NCBI GenBank assembly: GCA_903933935.1
Contig: CAIZMB010000113.1
Location: forward strand, 1 to 40,845
Direction of reading: 5' to 3'
Source: an uncultured Cytophagaceae bacterium
GTDB lineage: Bacteria; Bacteroidota; Bacteroidia; Cytophagales; Spirosomataceae
DNA length: 40,845 nt
In this document: positions 16,047 through 24,894 of the stretch, one piece after another
Layout of the letters: the number at the start of each line of letters is the position of its first letter
Numbering within the stretch: position 1 is the stretch's first letter
Position numbers and translations under genes: made by a program
Notes under the pieces: generated by a model
What the model saw: the letters and a program-made list of their open reading frames with translations, nothing else
The model's database searches: none
What the model was told of the DNA's origin: nothing

Positions 16047-17228
16047 CTATTTGATTTTTGAGGGGTCAACGACCACATATTTAATTGATTTTTGATCTGT
16101 ACCTATATGTGATGAATACGTCATGCGCAACATCCCATCTGGAGTTTGAATGAATGAAGGATACGAAAAACCTCCCTTTCCTGGTTCTACATTTTCAATG
16201 GGAATTTTCCATTTCCATGTTTTGCCCTCATCTTCTGAAAGATATAATTGAAAGCGATAACGACCATCTGTGATGTCATTGCCCAAAAATGCCAAACGGC
16301 CATCTTTTAAAACGAGTAATTCTACGCTGGCTGTATTCGGGATTTCAGATTTGATTGTGGGTGTCCAAGTCTCCCCTAAATCCGCTGATTCGCTGATATG
16401 AACACGAGGAGGATCATCTCCACTATCCCGCATAAACGCCATGATATTTCCATTTTTTTTACGGACCAACGCAGGCTGAATGGGGCCGCGACCTACGACA
16501 GGTAAACTTGGATGCCATGTGGACCCTTGGTCATCTGAAATGGCCATGATCGAGAGATTAAATCCATCTGAATATAAAGGTAAAATAATTCGGCTTTCAC
16601 CTATTAGCAAAGGTTTGATTCGAGTCATCCAACCTAAATTTCGCTTCATTGGGTCTAATGCAGCTGCATTAATCATCTCGTCGTATTTGGGGGCATAACC
16701 AGCCCAACCAATCGCATGAGCAGGCAAAGCCTTCAGATTGGTAGCAATTTCTTTTGCAAAACGGTCATCCATTTTCAATAAAATATTGTCTTGCCATTCC
16801 CAAACAGGTGCGCCCGCTTTAGCATAATTGGTCGTCGTTTTTACGCGCAAAATGGATTGTTCCCATCGGTTCGATTGGACCGCAATCCAGACCAAAAATA
16901 ATTTGCCGCTTTGATTTAAAAATAATACGGGATTGCAATCAGGCAATTTAGGAGTATCGGCCATTAAAAAGGGTTCGCTCCAGGCTTTTGCTCCTTTTTG
17001 TAATCGGGCGCCCATCAATTTCACATCGTCTGAATTTCGTTCTCCGTTGCCATAAAACCAAACAGAAAGAAGATCGCCATTAGGCAAAGCCACCATACTA
17101 CTTCCATGGACATGCTTTTCCTGTCCAGGAAAAATAAGCATTGATTCAACGACAGGATTAGCTGATTTTTGTGTAAATGCAATATAAGGTAATCCTAAGA
17201 CGAGCATTAAAACGAATAATCTTCGCAT
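16047..17228 (-). CDS. Exported sialidase-like (Asp-box / BNR) protein
   Basis: This 393-residue protein has a signal peptide (MRRLFVLMLVLGLPYIAFTQ) and a six-bladed sialidase-type propeller. Three Asp boxes are clear: SDDQGSTWHP, SADLGETWTP and SEDEGKTWKW. The N-terminal segment HVHGSSMVALPNGDLLSVWFYG, the central ILPLYSDGFNLSIMA and the late GGFSYPSFIQTPDGMLRMTYS match the BNR-repeat 'sialidase family' group common in Bacteroidota and Planctomycetes. The FRIP arginine motif of true exo-sialidases is not visible, so cleavage of sialic acid is not supported; the family includes hydrolases and lyases of other acidic sugars. The start at 17228 is one base after the stop of the deacetylase gene, which indicates tight coupling. 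Confidence 0.85.
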   Translation of the reverse strand: MRRLFVLMLVLGLPYIAFTQKSANPVVESMLIFPGQEKHVHGSSMVALPNGDLLSVWFYGNGERNSDDVKLMGARLQKGAKAWSEPFLMADTPKLPDCNPVLFLNQSGKLFLVWIAVQSNRWEQSILRVKTTTNYAKAGAPVWEWQDNILLKMDDRFAKEIATNLKALPAHAIGWAGYAPKYDEMINAAALDPMKRNLGWMTRIKPLLIGESRIILPLYSDGFNLSIMAISDDQGSTWHPSLPVVGRGPIQPALVRKKNGNIMAFMRDSGDDPPRVHISESADLGETWTPTIKSEIPNTASVELLVLKDGRLAFLGNDITDGRYRFQLYLSEDEGKTWKWKIPIENVEPGKGGFSYPSFIQTPDGMLRMTYSSHIGTDQKSIKYVVVDPSKIK

Positions 17229-17229
17229 C

Positions 17230-18300
17230 TTATTTAAGTTTTTTACGGCGTTCCAATAACTCTCGGAAAGTCGTCAAAATGATCCCTTCCTTTTCAATAT
17301 AGGCCCTTAAATCAGGATTCATCATGGAATTCATATCGGCTAAACGAGAACCCCCTGAACCCGAAACATATTTAAATTCTTCCGTAATATCACTGCTATG
17401 AACAATCATCATCGCTACCCCTGGATTCATATTTTTGATCGTTTCAATCCATTGTTGGGCCTTGTATTTTCCCCATTCTTCCGCTGTAGGATTTCCAGCT
17501 GGCTTCCAATCACCGCTAAACGTATGTAAGTCATCCAATACAGGAAGCCCTGCATTCCAAAGTCTTTCCCCCATTTTACTGGCTTCGCCAAATAAGTCGG
17601 TCAGCCCATATCGTTTAGCCTCTAGTTTTGTCCCCTCTTTCCAAGTTCCCTCTGCTTTCATTTTCTTGATGAGAGGCAGGTTCATAGATTCAATCATCAT
17701 TTTATTGTTGCCCCCCGGAAACATCACTGGGATTCCTAATTCAATGCCGACTTTCACATAACGTTCCAAAAATGGAGGGTACGCAAATAAAGTTCCCATG
17801 TGCGAGTCTAAATGTGAAGGATCCCAACCTAAACGTTTGGCACGTTCTACTTGAGCTCTAATTTCCCTTTCCACTTCATCAGGACTCGCATTTTTTATCA
17901 CCTGCTCCACACTATGATATAAGCAACCATCTCCATCACTTAATGTGGGAACTTGTTGGAAACCAGCCAGCGCAGGCCAGCGATAATCCTTCCATTCTGA
18001 AGTTAAAGTCAAATGTAATCCAGCATCGGCTTTGGGATTATTTTTCTGCAAATAATGGATAAAGCTAGCAGCCCATGGGCAAGGCATCATGATGCTACAA
18101 GAAGTGGCTACTCCCTGCTCCATCGATTTATAGGCTCCTTGGTTTGAAGAATAGGACATACCACAATCATCTACGTGGAAAATCAATACCTTTTTCCCTT
18201 TTGGAAATCCTAATCTTTCGGCATAGGTTTTCTCTGTTTGGGCGAATAGTTGGAAACTTAGTAGGCAAAAAATAGCCAATACGTTGAAGCGATTATTCAT
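17230..18300 (-). CDS. Exported YdjC/ChbG-like carbohydrate deacetylase
   Basis: This 356-residue protein has a signal peptide (MNNRFNVLAIFCLLSFQLFAQ) and a YdjC/ChbG-type distorted TIM-barrel domain. The metal and catalytic motifs are visible: FHVDDCGMSYSSN near residue 42 (acidic pair), GLHLTLTSEW near residue 95 and HLDSHMGTLFAYP near residue 165. ChbG removes an acetyl group from chito-oligosaccharides. Known ChbG acts in the cytosol, whereas this homologue is exported. It is followed with one-base spacing by the sialidase-like gene, in the middle of the SusCD-led unit, so its substrate is probably an N- or O-acetylated glycan taken up or trimmed by that system. Confidence 0.9.
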   Translation of the reverse strand: MNNRFNVLAIFCLLSFQLFAQTEKTYAERLGFPKGKKVLIFHVDDCGMSYSSNQGAYKSMEQGVATSCSIMMPCPWAASFIHYLQKNNPKADAGLHLTLTSEWKDYRWPALAGFQQVPTLSDGDGCLYHSVEQVIKNASPDEVEREIRAQVERAKRLGWDPSHLDSHMGTLFAYPPFLERYVKVGIELGIPVMFPGGNNKMMIESMNLPLIKKMKAEGTWKEGTKLEAKRYGLTDLFGEASKMGERLWNAGLPVLDDLHTFSGDWKPAGNPTAEEWGKYKAQQWIETIKNMNPGVAMMIVHSSDITEEFKYVSGSGGSRLADMNSMMNPDLRAYIEKEGIILTTFRELLERRKKLK

Positions 18301-18324
18301 ATTTTAAATAGGTTTAGCGATTTT

Positions 18325-19620
18325 TTAATTCTGCGGTTTGGGGCTTTCTTTAACTAATTTAAGGGCTTGTTCCATGTAAATTTCTGCGGTCATTTCACCT
18401 AGGGAAGTGCGGGAGACATATTCATATCGTTTGAAGGAATTGAAATCTACTTTGGCCAACATATACCCAAAGGCGTCATTGGTCAAACCAAATAAAAATG
18501 GCATTTTAGTATTCATATTTCTTTTGACATAATACCCTACATTAGGCAAAGCCTCGCCTGGAACGGTTAAGATTTGTGCGGGCCCAATATTCAAAAGATT
18601 GAGCTGGGTCGACACATAATTCTCTTTCCCTCCCTCATATTTCAATGGAGATTTTTTCAAAATATACCGCATGATTTCGGAGTCGATGGGGAATTCTATT
18701 TTTCTTGAGGTGCAATAAAGTGCAGGGTTCACAAGTACGGGAGCGGCAGCGACAATCCGCATGGCTTCGCCCGCTAAAAGCTCTCCGATTCGAATGCATT
18801 CTTCCCAAGTATTGGCTTCTTTTTGCCCTTCGCCTTCCTTCCCATATTCCAATCGGGTATCCGCAGTAACCATTCCACCCTGTGCGCCATTCATAAATAA
18901 GGCCACACCACCAATGGTGGATTCGATTTTTTGGTACAAGGGCCCAATCATGTCAGGGCTTAAAATTCCTCGGCTATTTCCTAAAACCTCTGGATGAACG
19001 GCATAATTAACTAAAGTCGCGATAGGTTGTCCCGTGCGAGGACCTGCATTCGCAATGGCTTGAATGACACCGCAACGAGGATCATAAAGCGCTGGTGCAT
19101 AATAATTATAGGCGATTTTACCTTTTGCTTCGCCCATGGCGACTTTTAAAGACGCCGACTGCAGGTTGGCAGATGCCTCATTCACCGCATCAGCAATTTG
19201 CTTCACACACCAATCCAAATATTTTAGATCAGCATAAGACTTACCCGACATATCTGGAAAGCCGTAGGCATCCGGGGCACTGTGTGTATGTGTGGCACCA
19301 ATCAAAATATTTTCAGGAGCAATGCCTTTAATCAGCGCACGAGATCGGTTGCCTAAGATAGAAGTCCAACCTAAATTATCGACATTGACGATAGCAAAAC
19401 GAGTACTTCCTTGCTCAAACACCATCGCTCGGGCAAACAAATCACCCCGCTTTTCTTTGACTGGATGTGGTACACCTATTCCACCCGAAACGGGCAAAAG
19501 GGGATCTGGAGTAATGACGCGAACAGCGGCACCCACACGTATATTTTGTGCTTGGACCGTCAAGCAAGCCACTAGTAATAAGCCAATACAAATGAAGCGA
19601 TGCATCATAAATTGAAACAT
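18325..19620 (-). CDS. Exported neutral ceramidase N-terminal-domain-like protein
   Basis: This is about 431 residues from 19620; starts at 19608 or 19605 (MHRFICIGLLLVACLTVQAQ) are equally possible. It has a signal peptide and one domain of the neutral/alkaline ceramidase N-terminal family. Visible metal-type motifs are GATHTHSAPDAY (first histidine pair) and NYAVHPEVLG. The catalytic GDVSPN signature of real ceramidases is replaced by NGAQGGMVTAD, and the C-terminal domain of true ceramidases (around 650-760 residues in total) is absent. Such short relatives are frequent in glycan loci of Bacteroidota and Planctomycetes and are uncharacterised, so ceramide cleavage is doubtful. It follows the terminator after susD and precedes the YdjC-like gene by 24 bases. 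Confidence 0.85.
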   Translation of the reverse strand: MFQFMMHRFICIGLLLVACLTVQAQNIRVGAAVRVITPDPLLPVSGGIGVPHPVKEKRGDLFARAMVFEQGSTRFAIVNVDNLGWTSILGNRSRALIKGIAPENILIGATHTHSAPDAYGFPDMSGKSYADLKYLDWCVKQIADAVNEASANLQSASLKVAMGEAKGKIAYNYYAPALYDPRCGVIQAIANAGPRTGQPIATLVNYAVHPEVLGNSRGILSPDMIGPLYQKIESTIGGVALFMNGAQGGMVTADTRLEYGKEGEGQKEANTWEECIRIGELLAGEAMRIVAAAPVLVNPALYCTSRKIEFPIDSEIMRYILKKSPLKYEGGKENYVSTQLNLLNIGPAQILTVPGEALPNVGYYVKRNMNTKMPFLFGLTNDAFGYMLAKVDFNSFKRYEYVSRTSLGEMTAEIYMEQALKLVKESPKPQN

Positions 19621-19621
19621 T

Positions 19622-19659
19622 AAAAGAAAAAAAAACCACAGGTAAAAATACCTGTGGTT
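19622..19659 (-). terminator. Rho-independent terminator/attenuator downstream of susD
   Basis: ACCACAGGTA (19635-19644) and TACCTGTGGT (19649-19658) form a perfect 10-11 bp stem with a 4-base loop. On the minus strand it is followed by a nearly unbroken run of T (complement of 19622-19634). It sits 20 bases past the susD stop and just before the ceramidase-like gene, so it should limit read-through from susCD into the enzyme genes. Confidence 0.88.
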
Positions 19660-19678
19660 AAATTAATAAATATTTTAA

Positions 19679-21322
19679 TTAATAAGGCTTACTGGTGCCT
19701 ATTAAAAGCCATGGTTTAGACCAAGCGCTATTTTTTCCATCCGCTTGTGAAAAATTAGTAACTTCTAATTTATCCATGGCAGCAGTTGCATTTTTTGCAT
19801 TGATTCTGATTTCATCTTGCATATAATAAAAACGCAATGGCAATGCTTGGCGTTTCGCCGCTGGACCAGCTGTTAATGCAGGAAGTCCAGTTCTTCTATA
19901 GTCAAACCAAGATTCTGTAGCCGCAGTCCAAGAAGCAATCCATTTTTGTTCCATGATTTGCTTTAAAGTTCCATTGTAAGCTACACCGCTACCAGCAAGA
20001 TATGCTGCTGATGATCCACTTACTCCCCAGGTAGCTAAAGATGCTTTAACACCTGCTTCGTAAAAAGATTTCGCATCGCCAACAGACCAGCCTTTTTGGG
20101 CTGCCTCCGCTAAAATGAAGTTTACCTCAGCTGCAGAAACCAAACGTGCTCTTAACAAAGCACCCGTAGCATTCTTATACATGGGAGCTAAAAAAGATAC
20201 GTGAGGATTAAATGACGTTTGTCCAGGTGTAGGATTTAAGTTATATGCGGAAGGCAATGCAGAGAATGAAGTAGGTAAGCCTACATATTCTGGATCTGTA
20301 TCCACTAAGGTTTTACCTACTTTATCAGGAGATAAATAACGTTTGCCTCCTTCAATTTTATCCGTACCTGCCGGTAAAGCAGCATCCACTACTAATGGAA
20401 TTTCAACTTTAGCAGCCCACACGCCTAAACGTGGATCTTTTACTCCTTGCAAATATTCAACAAAAGTATTGGCCATTTTGATACGGCGGTAATTACTTCC
20501 AGATACATCATATACTGCATTAGCAGGCCAAGAAGTACCATCAGAAGTTCCAGGGAATCCCATCGTAGCATCTTCTGTGTTTGAGGTAATGATTGGATAA
20601 TTCGCTGCATTTTTAACAATGTTTTCAATACCTGCTTTCGCTACATCTGCCTTCTTTCCTGAAATACGCATGAAATAACGCAAAGCTAATGAGTTAGCAA
20701 ATTTTCTCCATTTAGTCGGATCCCCAGCATAAATAACGTCCACATTATCTACAATGCTTGAGTATTCTGATTTTTGCTTTGACAATAATTTATTTGCCTT
20801 TTCCAAATCCGCGATGATCCCTGCATAAATAGTCTCTTGGCTATCATAAGTTGGAAGAATATTCGCTACTCCTCCTAATTCACCTTTTAAAGCATTCGTG
20901 TAAGGAGCATCTCCCCATAAGTCCGTAATTAAACCAAACAAAAATGCTTTATTCACCAAAGCGACACCTTGATGGAACTCTAAGTTCATCGTTACGGAAC
21001 GTTGATATAATAATTCATTGTCTCTAAGTAAACCGTAATAACCGGCCCAACTTTGATTTCCGCCCCAGTCGTAATCATTATGACCTGAAGACCAAGCATC
21101 TTTTTGAGTATGTTGCACAACTCCCGCGATATCCTGATATCCTAAGTTGACATACGCTTTTGCCATTTCGGTCAAGACCGTAGGCATAATTAAATTAGGG
21201 TTCACCTTATCAGGCTGAACTCCATTCGGGTTAGTATTTACCGAGGTTAAATCTTCACAAGAGAAGAATGAACCCGTGAATAAGGCAAAAACTGCGATTT
21301 TAATATATTTATTCATTTTCAT
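19679..21322 (-). CDS. SusD/RagB-family outer-membrane lipoprotein (SusD-like_2 type)
   Basis: This 547-residue surface glycan-binding lipoprotein has a signal MKMNKYIKIAVFALFTGSFFSC whose lipobox cysteine is at about residue 22. The TPR-like helical fold of SusD is indicated by LTSVNTNPNGVQPDKVNPNLIMPTVL at the mature N-terminus, the GLITDLWGDAPYTNALKG segment near 135, LALRYFMRISGKKADVAKAG in the middle and EVNFILAEAAQKGW near 405. The final IMEQKWIASWTAATESWFDYRRTGLP motif is the SusD-like_2 hallmark. It caps the SusC transporter and binds the incoming oligomer or peptide. It is 26 bases downstream of susC and is followed by a terminator. Confidence 0.95.
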   Translation of the reverse strand: MKMNKYIKIAVFALFTGSFFSCEDLTSVNTNPNGVQPDKVNPNLIMPTVLTEMAKAYVNLGYQDIAGVVQHTQKDAWSSGHNDYDWGGNQSWAGYYGLLRDNELLYQRSVTMNLEFHQGVALVNKAFLFGLITDLWGDAPYTNALKGELGGVANILPTYDSQETIYAGIIADLEKANKLLSKQKSEYSSIVDNVDVIYAGDPTKWRKFANSLALRYFMRISGKKADVAKAGIENIVKNAANYPIITSNTEDATMGFPGTSDGTSWPANAVYDVSGSNYRRIKMANTFVEYLQGVKDPRLGVWAAKVEIPLVVDAALPAGTDKIEGGKRYLSPDKVGKTLVDTDPEYVGLPTSFSALPSAYNLNPTPGQTSFNPHVSFLAPMYKNATGALLRARLVSAAEVNFILAEAAQKGWSVGDAKSFYEAGVKASLATWGVSGSSAAYLAGSGVAYNGTLKQIMEQKWIASWTAATESWFDYRRTGLPALTAGPAAKRQALPLRFYYMQDEIRINAKNATAAMDKLEVTNFSQADGKNSAWSKPWLLIGTSKPY

Positions 21323-21348
21323 GATTTCAAAATTTTAAGGTGAATGAA

Positions 21349-24300
21349 TTAAAATGTTAAACCAAGTTTAAATCCTACTGGGATAACCCATGGTGTCACA
21401 TTGTATCGTTCGATACCTTGTTTAAATTGTGTTCCTGCTTGAGTTCCAGCTTGTGGTTGGAATGCCGTTTCCGGATCTATACCAATTTTTGCTGCTGTCC
21501 ATAAGATAATGTTACGGCTATAAACGGAGAAGTTAGCTGCTTGTAAGCCTAATTTCTTCACCACATTGCTTGGCACTTCATATCCAATCGAAACCTCTCT
21601 TAATTTTAAGAACGATGCATCAAAAGTAGCTGCACGTGTAAAACTCCAAGGATAATTATCTCCATAAGGGATGATGCGAGTATTAGGTCCACCTAAGTTT
21701 TCCTCATATCCAGTAATATTACCTTTGCTATCGTATTGAGCGATAACCCCAGGATTGAATACTCCATTAGGATAAACCTTTCCACCATATTCAAACGGAT
21801 AGCCACCATATTCTTTAGTTGGCCCGCCAACAATCGGGAACGTGTTTCCATTGATCTTAATCATGGTTTCTTGGTTAGTGACTAAGTAATTACGTAAAGC
21901 ATCACCCGTCATGGTACCAGGATTAATTAAATTATCCAAGAATCTTTGTGATTTCAAATCAGACTCTCCATAGCGATACGTTTGAGAAACAAAGTTTCCA
22001 CCATTTCTCCAATCAAACGTCATGTTCAAGCTCCAGTTTTTATAACTTAAAGAAGCCTGCATCCCTAAGATAAAATCAGGATTGAAATTACCAATTTTAG
22101 TTCTTGAGTTAGACGCTCCAATGGATTGCCATGAACCATCACCATCCAAGATCGGATATCCAAAGTACTTAGAAGATTTATCCTTAACAGTAACAATTTC
22201 AGCGTCATAAATATCGCCAATAGTCTCACCTACATAGGTCCATGCGCCACCTTTCGCATCTGTCCATAAAGTATAGAAGTTTAATCCTTCTGAAAGCTCT
22301 TTAATGGTTGTAGCATTTTTATAAAAATTAGTCGTTAAGTCTAATCTCCAACCATTTTTGTCAATGGGCGTTCCACCTAATGTTAATTCAATTCCCTTAC
22401 TAACTAACAATCCAGCATTAATATTTTTTGAAGAGAAACCTGTGGATGCTGGCAATGTGGTCGGAATAATTTGGTTTCTATTTTCAACCGTATAATAAGT
22501 ACCCGAGAATCTTAAACGATTTCTATACATCGTTACATCCAAACCTAAGTCCATCGATGTTGTAATCTCAGGCTTCAAATCAGGAAGTAAAATAGAACCC
22601 GGTTTTGTTAACCTTGTAACACCTGCCCACGGTTCTGCCAATCCTAAAGTGTTAAATAAAGCGTAAGGGTTGGTGTCATTACCTGCTTGAGCTACACCTG
22701 CACGCACTTTGATTAAGTCGATGCGGTTATTAGGTATTTGGAACATTTCGTTCAACAATACACTCAAAGAAGCTGATGGATAGAAATATGATCTATTATC
22801 CACTGGTAAAGTACTTGACCAGTCGTTACGAGCGGTTAAATCCAAATAAATCATGTCTTTATATCCTACGTTCGCCATTCCATACGCAGAATAAACAACC
22901 TTCTTAGATTGAGAACTCGAATATTGAATGTTGGCTGTAGCGATATTTTGCAAGGTATATAATCCAGGAATAACTAAACCTGTTCCTCCTCTACTTGACT
23001 CACTGATAAAACGATTCGTTGAATTTCTAGCGTTCCCTCCTACGGAAAGTGACAAAGAGAAGTCTTGTAATGATTTTGCATAAGTCGCTAAGAAATCAAT
23101 ATTTGTTTCAGACGGAGAAAGTGTAGTTAAGCCATAAGCTCCATTTTTCTCTCCTGTATAACTAGGAGCAATTTTTGTTTCTCTAGTTTCTCCATAGGTA
23201 TCTAAAGAGTAACGAGCCATAAAGTTTAACTCTTTTGTGATTTGATAATCTAATTTAGCATTACCAAAAAAGCGATTACGCTCAAACGCATTTTTAACTT
23301 CATAGGCTAAGAACCATGGATTGTTATAACTTCCAATCGCTTGAGATTTTTGCTGTAAACCCTCTCTTCCTGGAACCCAATAATTCTTCAAATCCAAGAT
23401 GTTGATATGTGGTGAAACCGCATAAGCCCATTGTAAAGGATTTGATCCACGCTCACTTGCAGGACGATTGTTTGAATTGTTACGACTGAAATCGAAGTTG
23501 GTACTTAACTTAATTTTATTTGTCAACTTCAAAGAAGTAGCTAAATCGATCGAGTTTTTAAATAAATCAGATCCTGGAATTAATCCACGATTGGTCATAT
23601 TTGAATATGAAATTCGATAAGTCGCTGCATCTGTGCTATTCGAAATTGAGAAGCCATTGGTTGTCGTAATACCGGTTTGAACAAAATTCTTCAAGTTATT
23701 CGGGTACGACTTTAATTCTGTAGGAATTGATTTTCCCGCTGCATCTTTAGGGCTATTCCATTGTATGGCAGTATACCCTTTATCTAACTCTGGACCAATT
23801 CCTCCTGCTGAACCTTCTTCAATAGACATGATGCCTCCTGGATAAGGGTTATTGTCTGGCGTAAATGGCAAAACACCCGTTGCGAACTTTGAGTGCATAT
23901 TTAAATACTTGAATGGATTGTCAAATACGGTATTTGAATTTACATTAACCGTCATTTTATTTGACTTAGCTCCGGTTTTTGTTGTGATCAACACAACTCC
24001 ATTACCAGCTCTAGACCCATAAAGCGCCGCAGCACTGGGTCCTTTTAAAACAGAAACACTTTCAATGTTATCCGGATTTAAATCTGAAATAGCATTGCCA
24101 TAATCCACGCGGTTATCATTCCCTACTTGGCCTATGTTGTTCAAGGTATTAATGACCGGAACGCCATCGATCACAAATAATGGCTGATTGTCATTACTTA
24201 AAGACTTCGCACCGCGAATAATCATACTCACTGAAGAACCCGTTGCACCCGTTGCGTTAATACTAACTCCGGCTAATTTACCCGAAAGGCCATTTAACAC

Positions 24301-24741
24301 GTTCTCAGTAATAACCCGATTTAAGTCTTTTCCTGATACTTTTCCTACCGAATAACCCAAAGATTTCTCTTCGCGTTTAATTCCTAAGGCTGTAACCACT
24401 ACCTCGTTTAGCTCTTGAGTGCTTGAAGTCATCACGACATCAACTACATTTCTGTTGCCCACCTTAATTTCTTGGGCATCAAAACCAATCGATGTAATAG
24501 ATAAAACGGGGCTTGCGCCAGAAACTTCAAGGGAATAGGTACCACTTGCATTACTACTCGTTCCCTTTTGAGATCCCTTCACTTGAATATTAACACCTGG
24601 AATTCCAGTACCATCTGAGCTCGCGGTAATTTTACCGGTGATGGTTCTTGTTTGCGCAACCATTGTCGAGATGCCTAGCGCAAATACAAGGGTTGTGATT
24701 GCCAAATGCCGAAGCATTTGATACGTAAAATGTAAATGCAT
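21349..24741 (-). CDS. SusC/RagA-family TonB-linked outer membrane transporter
   Basis: This 1130-residue TonB-dependent receptor carries a signal peptide ending near MVAQT and a carboxypeptidase-regulatory-like domain (about 33-115, RTITGKITASSDGTGIPGVN). A plug domain follows (about 120-250) with NEVVVTALGIKREEKSLGY and the SusC marker PLFVIDGVPV, and then a 22-strand barrel to the C-terminal GFKLGLTF. It imports oligomers captured by SusD across the outer membrane using TonB energy. No STN domain is present, so signalling through an anti-sigma factor is not expected; the divergent AraC regulator is the more likely control. The start at 24741 is preceded by an A-rich stretch. A second ATG eight codons in lies inside a hairpin. 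Confidence 0.95.
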   Translation of the reverse strand: MHLHFTYQMLRHLAITTLVFALGISTMVAQTRTITGKITASSDGTGIPGVNIQVKGSQKGTSSNASGTYSLEVSGASPVLSITSIGFDAQEIKVGNRNVVDVVMTSSTQELNEVVVTALGIKREEKSLGYSVGKVSGKDLNRVITENVLNGLSGKLAGVSINATGATGSSVSMIIRGAKSLSNDNQPLFVIDGVPVINTLNNIGQVGNDNRVDYGNAISDLNPDNIESVSVLKGPSAAALYGSRAGNGVVLITTKTGAKSNKMTVNVNSNTVFDNPFKYLNMHSKFATGVLPFTPDNNPYPGGIMSIEEGSAGGIGPELDKGYTAIQWNSPKDAAGKSIPTELKSYPNNLKNFVQTGITTTNGFSISNSTDAATYRISYSNMTNRGLIPGSDLFKNSIDLATSLKLTNKIKLSTNFDFSRNNSNNRPASERGSNPLQWAYAVSPHINILDLKNYWVPGREGLQQKSQAIGSYNNPWFLAYEVKNAFERNRFFGNAKLDYQITKELNFMARYSLDTYGETRETKIAPSYTGEKNGAYGLTTLSPSETNIDFLATYAKSLQDFSLSLSVGGNARNSTNRFISESSRGGTGLVIPGLYTLQNIATANIQYSSSQSKKVVYSAYGMANVGYKDMIYLDLTARNDWSSTLPVDNRSYFYPSASLSVLLNEMFQIPNNRIDLIKVRAGVAQAGNDTNPYALFNTLGLAEPWAGVTRLTKPGSILLPDLKPEITTSMDLGLDVTMYRNRLRFSGTYYTVENRNQIIPTTLPASTGFSSKNINAGLLVSKGIELTLGGTPIDKNGWRLDLTTNFYKNATTIKELSEGLNFYTLWTDAKGGAWTYVGETIGDIYDAEIVTVKDKSSKYFGYPILDGDGSWQSIGASNSRTKIGNFNPDFILGMQASLSYKNWSLNMTFDWRNGGNFVSQTYRYGESDLKSQRFLDNLINPGTMTGDALRNYLVTNQETMIKINGNTFPIVGGPTKEYGGYPFEYGGKVYPNGVFNPGVIAQYDSKGNITGYEENLGGPNTRIIPYGDNYPWSFTRAATFDASFLKLREVSIGYEVPSNVVKKLGLQAANFSVYSRNIILWTAAKIGIDPETAFQPQAGTQAGTQFKQGIERYNVTPWVIPVGFKLGLTF
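24703..24720 (-). promoter_or_regulatory. UUCG-tetraloop hairpin at the start of susC
   Basis: On the minus strand the transcript reads CAAATGC-UUCG-GCATTTG, a perfect 7-bp stem closed by a C-G pair on a UUCG loop. It covers codons about 8-13 of the chosen susC reading frame and includes the alternative ATG at 24715-24717. It may affect translation initiation or mRNA stability; this is an inference. Confidence 0.4.
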
Positions 24742-24848
24742 ACGTTTTTAAATTTAGAAGTAAAAAAACACTAATAATTAATGGGTAACAGAAATAAAAT
24801 AATACTTACAAAAAAATGGATTTAAATAACGCCATAATTAAATGGAAA

Positions 24849-24894
24849 ATTCAAATAAATAAATTATTTTGGCATAAATATTCAAATAAGTAAA
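24849..24894. promoter_or_regulatory. Two near-identical 15-base direct repeats in the susC-araC divergent region
   Basis: ATTCAAATAAATAAA (24849-24863) and ATTCAAATAAGTAAA (24880-24894) differ at one base and are 31 bases apart, about three helical turns, so they face the same side of the DNA. They could be binding sites for the AraC-type regulator. Alternatively, their reverse complements give a Bacteroidota-type -33 TTTG and a near -7 TTTATTTG with a 23-base gap for susC. The two readings overlap. Confidence 0.4.

Noticed and set aside
16047-19620. Ganglioside or sphingolipid foraging locus (sialidase plus ceramidase)
   Set aside because: The ceramidase-like protein lacks the GDVSPN signature and C-terminal domain, and the sialidase-like protein lacks a visible FRIP motif, so the named activities are not supported.
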